Below are positions 12,421 through 16,412 of a stretch of 16,412 nt of DNA, in pieces (positions within the stretch are counted from its first letter, which is position 1; each line of letters begins with the position of its first letter). This stretch comes from DATFEN01 sp035691285. GTDB lineage: Bacteria; Acidobacteriota; Vicinamibacteria; Fen-336. The notes beneath the pieces were generated by a model, which made no database searches, was not told the origin of the DNA, and saw only the letters and a list, made by a program, of their open reading frames with translations. The DNA lies in assembly GCA_035691285.1 (NCBI GenBank), contig DASSJI010000120.1, positions 1-16,412 on the forward strand. Direction: 5' to 3'. A program made the position numbers and the translations under genes.

Positions 12421-13701
12421 TCAGCGGGCCCCCTGTGGGCGTGCCAAGGGCGGCAGGCCCAGGCGGGCGCCTTCCTTGTCCACCATCATGAGGAAATCGT
12501 TGATCCGGGGCAGCCTCTTCCCGTTGATGAAGACCGACGGCGTCGAGTTCACGCCCAGGCGGTGCGCCTCGGCGATCTCGGCCTGGAGCCGCGACTGCGT
12601 TCCTGGCGCGTCCAGGCACGCGCCCAGCCGCCCGGCGTCGAGGCCCGCGGCCGAGGCGATCTGCAGGACGGTGTCGCGGCCCGGGTCCTGAGGCGGCTTG
12701 GTGAACACCTGGTCGTGGAACTCCCAGAATCGACCCTGCTCGCCGGCACAGATCGCCCCCTGGGCGAGCAGGCACGCACCTGGATGTACGGTCTGGCCGA
12801 GGCTGGGGTTGCAGGCTTTGTCGAGGGGGTAGTTCTTGAAGTGGACCGACACGCGGCCCTGCGCCTGCGGGATGTAGTCCCGGAACGCCCCGGCGATGGC
12901 CCGGCAGAACGGGCACAGGAAGTCAGAGTACTCGACGACCTTGATCCGGGCGTCCTGGTCGCCCTTGAAGGGCACGCCCTGCAGGGCGATGTCCTGGACC
13001 TTCGCGGCCTCGAAGTCCCGGATCGATTTCTGCTGGAGGTATTCCTCGTACTTCTTGGGATCGTCGAGGATGGCCTTGAGGCGCTGCACCTCCGCGGCGT
13101 CGCCCGGGGCGGCCGCTGCGCCGAGCACGGCCCCGGCGCGGCGTTCGGCCCGCTCGGAGAGGCCGGCGTTCCAGGCCAGGGCGAACAGGACCGACGCGAG
13201 GCTCGCGAGGCCCCAGCCGAGCCCCAGCAGCCGCCCCGCGGGGACCGCCGACAAGAGGGGCGCCCGCCGTGCCGGCCAGAGCGCGTAGAGGGCCGCGACG
13301 TTCAGGGCATAGGTCAGGATGCAGAGGCGGCAGAACGCGCCGATCGCGAAGGCCTGCACCCCCAGGAGCGCGACGTCGATCGCCAGGGCCAGGACGAGGA
13401 GCACGAAGCCGAGGCGCGCGGCGGCCGCCGCGGCCTCTCCCGCCTGCGTCGCGAGCAGCGCCAGGCACGCGAGCGACAGGTAGAACGCCACTCCCACGGC
13501 GGCCAGGGGCACCCCGCCGATCCTGGCGTAAGCGCTCTGGGCCACGCGATCGCAGCCGCTCGTCTCGCCCTCGCCGCAGACCTGTCCGACCGCGGAGACG
13601 GCCGACGGCTCGCCGTGGTGCTGCAGGAGCAGCACTCCCGAGACCGCTGTCCCCAGCAGCAGGAGCACGATGGCGGCGTAGAGGCGCTTCGAATCCAGCA
13701 T
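12421..13701 (-). CDS. VKOR-DsbA fusion (disulfide bond-forming protein)
   Basis: A 426-aa fusion starting at ATG 13701; in-frame sequence upstream overlaps the divergent gene and is a shadow. Residues 1-175 form a VKOR domain with five hydrophobic spans: the loop cysteines are C42 and C50, a conserved Ser is at 56, and the quinone-side pair is C124-RL-C127 (FCRLC). After a fifth span and a linker (about 180-250) comes a DsbA/thioredoxin-4 domain with active site C263-PF-C266, a cis-proline loop STPSVFING (P388) and four further cysteines at 297, 310, 318 and 362. The VKOR half reoxidises the thioredoxin half and passes electrons to quinone, driving disulfide formation in exported proteins and replacing DsbA/DsbB. 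This suits a window rich in exported cysteine-containing proteins. Confidence 0.92.
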   Translation of the reverse strand: MLDSKRLYAAIVLLLLGTAVSGVLLLQHHGEPSAVSAVGQVCGEGETSGCDRVAQSAYARIGGVPLAAVGVAFYLSLACLALLATQAGEAAAAAARLGFVLLVLALAIDVALLGVQAFAIGAFCRLCILTYALNVAALYALWPARRAPLLSAVPAGRLLGLGWGLASLASVLFALAWNAGLSERAERRAGAVLGAAAAPGDAAEVQRLKAILDDPKKYEEYLQQKSIRDFEAAKVQDIALQGVPFKGDQDARIKVVEYSDFLCPFCRAIAGAFRDYIPQAQGRVSVHFKNYPLDKACNPSLGQTVHPGACLLAQGAICAGEQGRFWEFHDQVFTKPPQDPGRDTVLQIASAAGLDAGRLGACLDAPGTQSRLQAEIAEAHRLGVNSTPSVFINGKRLPRINDFLMMVDKEGARLGLPPLARPQGAR

Positions 13702-13717
13702 CCGCCGATCATATAAT
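13688..13717 (+). promoter_or_regulatory. Sigma-70-type promoter in the divergent 46-bp intergenic region
   Basis: A perfect TATAAT at 13712-13717 lies 30 bp before the ATG at 13748, with a weak -35 (TTCGAA, 13688-13693) at 18-bp spacing inside the start of the divergent VKOR-DsbA gene. On the opposite strand the overlapping TATGAT (13713-13708) is a possible -10 for VKOR-DsbA, which would then be nearly leaderless. TATAAT is rare by chance at this G+C content. Confidence 0.5.
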
Positions 13718-13747
13718 CGCCGGCCGCTCCGAGGCGCGTTCAAGCCC

Positions 13748-14734
13748 ATGAAAGTCGTCGTCCTCAAAGAGCGCGAGATCCGCTCGCTGGTCACGCCGGC
13801 CGCCGCCCTGGAGGCGGTCCGCGACGCGTTCGTGCGCCTGGCGCGCGGGCAGGCGGTGTTGCCTGGCGTGATCAACCTCGACCTGTCGCACGCGCGGGGC
13901 GAGGTGCACGTGAAGGGCGCGCACCTCCTGGGGACGCCCTTCTTCTCCATCAAGGAGGCGGCAGGCTTCTACGACAACCCGGGACGCGGGTTGCCGCTGG
14001 GGAGCGGCCTGATCCTGGTCTTCGACGCCGCGACGGGCTTCCTGCGGGCGATCCTGTTCGACAACGCCTTCCTGACCGAGCTCCGGACCGCGTCCGCCGG
14101 GGCGCTCGCGGCGGACCTGCTCGCCAGGCCACGCATCCAGCGCGCCGCCATGATCGGCTGCGGCAGCCAGGCGCGCTACCAGCTCGAGTCGCTGCTGCTG
14201 GTGCGGCGGCCGAGCCGCGTCGCGGTCTGGAGCCGACGTCCCGAGGCGGCCCAGGCCTACGCTCGCGAGATGGAGGCGAGGCACGGCCTCGAGGTCGCGG
14301 CGGCGTCGAGCGCCCGCGAGGCGGTGGAGGGAGCCGAGCTGATCGTGACCGTGACTCCGTCCCGTGAGCCGATCGTCGACGCGAGCTGGGTGGCGCCGGG
14401 GGCGCACGTCACCGCCGTGGGGTCCGACGGGCCCGACAAGATCGAGCTGGACCCCGCGCTGCTGGCGCGCGCCGACAAGGTCGTTGCCGACCGGCTCGAC
14501 CAATGCCTACGACTGGGCGAGATCCACCACGCCGTCGAGCGCGGCCTGCTCACGCCTGACGGGGTCCACGCCGAGCTCGGCGAGATCGCCGCGGGAGACA
14601 AGCCGGGCCGGACGCGGGACGACGAGATCACCGTGGCGGACCTGACCGGCGTCGGCGTGCAGGACGCGGCGGTGTCGAACCTGGTCGTGGCCGAGGCGCA
14701 GCGACGCGGCGTGGGGGCGGAGATCGAGATCTGA
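13748..14734 (+). CDS. Ornithine cyclodeaminase / mu-crystallin family NAD(P)-dependent enzyme
   Basis: A 328-aa cytosolic protein of full family length. It has a family N-terminal substrate domain (VHVKGAH with K56; FSIKEAAGFYDNP with K69; FLTELRTASAGALAADLLA with R113), then a Rossmann fold with IGCGSQARYQLE (136-147). A GSD motif (225-227) carries the likely catalytic aspartate, and the C-terminal signature TVADLTGVGVQDAA (295-308) is diagnostic. The superfamily includes ornithine cyclodeaminase, alanine dehydrogenase, ketimine reductase (mu-crystallin) and the EutC-like protein of ectoine catabolism; the sequence alone does not separate them. It is transcribed from a promoter shared back-to-back with VKOR-DsbA, and the peptidase gene follows 14 bp later, so amino-acid catabolism after proteolysis is a reasonable but unproven link. 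Confidence 0.88.
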   Translation: MKVVVLKEREIRSLVTPAAALEAVRDAFVRLARGQAVLPGVINLDLSHARGEVHVKGAHLLGTPFFSIKEAAGFYDNPGRGLPLGSGLILVFDAATGFLRAILFDNAFLTELRTASAGALAADLLARPRIQRAAMIGCGSQARYQLESLLLVRRPSRVAVWSRRPEAAQAYAREMEARHGLEVAAASSAREAVEGAELIVTVTPSREPIVDASWVAPGAHVTAVGSDGPDKIELDPALLARADKVVADRLDQCLRLGEIHHAVERGLLTPDGVHAELGEIAAGDKPGRTRDDEITVADLTGVGVQDAAVSNLVVAEAQRRGVGAEIEI

Positions 14735-14738
14735 TCCT

Positions 14739-14743
14739 AGGAG
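14739..14743 (+). promoter_or_regulatory. Ribosome binding site of the M13 peptidase
   Basis: AGGAG sits 5 nt before the ATG at 14749, in the 14-bp gap after the preceding stop. It is the clearest Shine-Dalgarno site in the right half of the window and fixes the start. Confidence 0.7.
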
Positions 14744-14748
14744 CGACG

Positions 14749-16412
14749 ATGAGGAGACTTGAGACGGCGTTGTTCTTGGGCGGGGCTCTACTCGCGGGCT
14801 CCGCGCACGCCGCGGAGCCGGCGAAGGGGGGCTTCAGCCTCTCCTCCCTCGACGCGACCGCGAACCCGTGCGAGGACTTCTTCCAATACGCGTGCGGCGG
14901 CTGGATCCAGGCCAATCCCATCCCCGCAGACGAGCCGCGCTGGGGGACCTTCAACGCCCTGGCGGACCGCAACCGCGAGACGCTGAAGGCGATCCTCGAG
15001 GAGGCGGCGGGCAGCGCTTCGCCGTCGCCGAACCAGCGCCTGATCGGCGACTTCTACGGCGCGTGCATGGACGAGCCGGCCCTCGAGAAGAAGGGCGCGA
15101 CGCCGCTCCGCGCCGAGCTCGACCGCGTCGCCGCCATCGAGGACAAGGCTGCGCTGCCCGCCCTCGTCGCCCACCTCCACACGATCGGGGTCCCGGCGTT
15201 CTTCGGGTTCGGCTCCGAGCAGGACTTCAAGGACGCGACCCGCGTGCTGGCGATCGTGGGGCAGGGCGGCATGGGCCTGCCCGACCGCGACTACTACTTC
15301 CGCGACGACGCCAAGTCCAGGGAGACGCGCGACAAGTACCTGGCCCATGTCGCCCGCATGTTCGTGCTGCTGGGCGAGGGCGAGGCCGGCGCGAAGGCGA
15401 GCGCCGCGGCGGTGATGGAGATCGAGACGGCCCTCGCGAAGGGCGCTCTCGACGCCGTGGGCCGGCGGGATCCCCAGAAGATCTACCACCTCCTGAAGGC
15501 CGAGGAATGGGCGGCCCTCTCGCCCGCCTTCGACACCCGGCGCTACGTCGCGGAGCTCTCCGCGCCGAGCGTCGCCGAGCTGAACGTCAGCGAGCCGGAG
15601 TTCGCGAAGGCCGTGAGCGGAGTCATCGCCAGCTCCGACCTCGCGAAGCTCAAGGCCTACCTGCGCTGGCGGCTCGCGCACTCCGCCGCGCCGTTCCTGG
15701 CGCCGGCGTTCGTGAGCGAGAACTTCGCCTTCTACGGACAGGTCCTCGAGGGAGCCAAGGAGCTGCGTCCCCGCTGGAAGCGCTGCGCCGACGCGACGGA
15801 CGCAGCTCTGGGAGAGGCGCTGGGACAGGTCTTCGTCGAGCGCACCTTCGGCGCCGAAGGCAAGCGCCGCATGAAGGAGATGGTCGCGAACCTCGAGGCG
15901 GCCCTCAGGGCGGACATCCGCTCGCTGCCCTGGATGAGCGAGGCGACCAAGGCGAAGGCGCTCCAGAAGCTGGACGCCATCGCCAACAAGGTCGGCTACC
16001 CGGACGCGTGGCGCGACTACGGGGCGCTGTCCATCCAGAAGGGCGACCTGGTCGGCAACGTCCAGCGCGCGAGCGCCTTCGAGTTCCGGCGCCAGCTCGC
16101 GAAGATCGGAAAGCCCGTGGACCGCGGCGAGTGGGGCATGACGCCGCCGACGGTGAACGCCTACTACAACCCGCTCATGAACGACATCAACTTCCCCGTG
16201 GGCATCCTGCAGCCGCCCTTCTTCGACCTGAAGATGGACGACGCGGTCAACTACGGCGGCATCGGCGGCGTCATCGGCCACGAGCTGACCCACGGCTTCG
16301 ACGACCAGGGCCGCCAGTTCGCAGCGAACGGCAACCTGGAGGACTGGTGGACGGAGCAGGACGCCGCCGAGTTCGAGAAGCGCGCCGCCTGCGTCGTGGA
16401 GCAGTACGCCGG
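14749..16412 (+). CDS. M13 family (neprilysin/PepO-like) zinc metallopeptidase, 3' end cut by window
   Basis: 554 complete codons are open to the right edge with no stop; family members are about 650-700 aa. A signal peptide (MRRLETALFLGGALLAGSAHA) ends near residue 21, so the enzyme is exported. The M13 N-terminal domain begins with LDATANPCEDFFQYACGGW, which is highly typical. The substrate-binding NAYYNP motif starts at residue 470 and the zinc motif HELTH is at 511-515 in VIGHELTHGFDDQGRQF; the third zinc ligand (Glu in ENxAD) falls past the window. These enzymes cleave oligopeptides on the amino side of hydrophobic residues. Cysteines near the N-terminus (C44, C52) could form the usual disulfide, consistent with the VKOR-DsbA system close by. 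The gene is probably co-transcribed with the cyclodeaminase-family gene. Confidence 0.95.
   Translation, partial: MRRLETALFLGGALLAGSAHAAEPAKGGFSLSSLDATANPCEDFFQYACGGWIQANPIPADEPRWGTFNALADRNRETLKAILEEAAGSASPSPNQRLIGDFYGACMDEPALEKKGATPLRAELDRVAAIEDKAALPALVAHLHTIGVPAFFGFGSEQDFKDATRVLAIVGQGGMGLPDRDYYFRDDAKSRETRDKYLAHVARMFVLLGEGEAGAKASAAAVMEIETALAKGALDAVGRRDPQKIYHLLKAEEWAALSPAFDTRRYVAELSAPSVAELNVSEPEFAKAVSGVIASSDLAKLKAYLRWRLAHSAAPFLAPAFVSENFAFYGQVLEGAKELRPRWKRCADATDAALGEALGQVFVERTFGAEGKRRMKEMVANLEAALRADIRSLPWMSEATKAKALQKLDAIANKVGYPDAWRDYGALSIQKGDLVGNVQRASAFEFRRQLAKIGKPVDRGEWGMTPPTVNAYYNPLMNDINFPVGILQPPFFDLKMDDAVNYGGIGGVIGHELTHGFDDQGRQFAANGNLEDWWTEQDAAEFEKRAACVVEQYA

Noticed and set aside
12562..13716. 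A 384-aa plus-strand open frame opposite VKOR-DsbA
   Set aside because: All diagnostic cysteines and membrane spans are on the minus strand; this frame is a charged antisense shadow.

Overview
This is a gene-dense, very G+C-rich bacterial window (about 70% by eye). Coding sequence covers nearly all of it, many genes overlap by 4 bp (ATGA/GTGA), and the longest non-coding gap is the 157 bp at 3750-3906, so no gene-free stretch reaches 300 bases. Small multihaem c-cytochromes, a haem-motif sensor kinase, a VKOR-DsbA fusion, a DUF885 relative and an M13 peptidase with a signal peptide fit a diderm, respiring soil, sediment or subsurface lineage such as Acidobacteriota, Myxococcota/Desulfobacterota or Rokubacteria-like groups. 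No marker gene here fixes the phylum. I see no tRNA, rRNA, CRISPR array, insertion sequence or phage gene.

Layout. (1) 1-2176, plus strand: the tail of an unidentified gene, then two tandem paralogous membrane-anchored vWA proteins with the same cysteine-rich N-terminal motif. (2) 2187-3749, minus strand: an MFS transporter of the spinster-like type. (3) 3907-9738, plus strand: a tight seven-gene operon behind a near-consensus sigma-54 promoter (3846-3861). It encodes a triheme c7-type cytochrome, a HybA-like 4x[4Fe-4S] protein, a HybB/NrfD-like quinone-binding membrane subunit, a histidine kinase with two periplasmic haem-type motifs, a single-domain response regulator, a membrane-tethered response regulator fused to a GcvH-like domain, and an unrecognised 180-aa protein. 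(4) 9741-13701, minus strand: a DUF885-like secreted protein, an 87-aa helical protein, a fatty-acid-hydroxylase/sterol-desaturase family membrane protein and a VKOR-DsbA fusion. (5) 13748-16412, plus strand: an ornithine cyclodeaminase/mu-crystallin family enzyme and a secreted M13 (neprilysin-like) metallopeptidase that runs off the window.

The most interesting unit is region 3. Electrons probably pass between a (mena)quinone pool and periplasmic cytochromes through the HybA/HybB-like/triheme module; no hydrogenase subunit is present. The haem-motif kinase downstream could read periplasmic redox state and signal to two receiver proteins. Neither receiver carries a DNA-binding or AAA+ output domain. 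One instead carries a GcvH fold in which the lipoyl-lysine position aligns with arginine, suggesting non-transcriptional, protein-level output. The activator for the sigma-54 promoter must lie elsewhere. This operon-level reading is inference; the individual domain calls rest on visible motifs.
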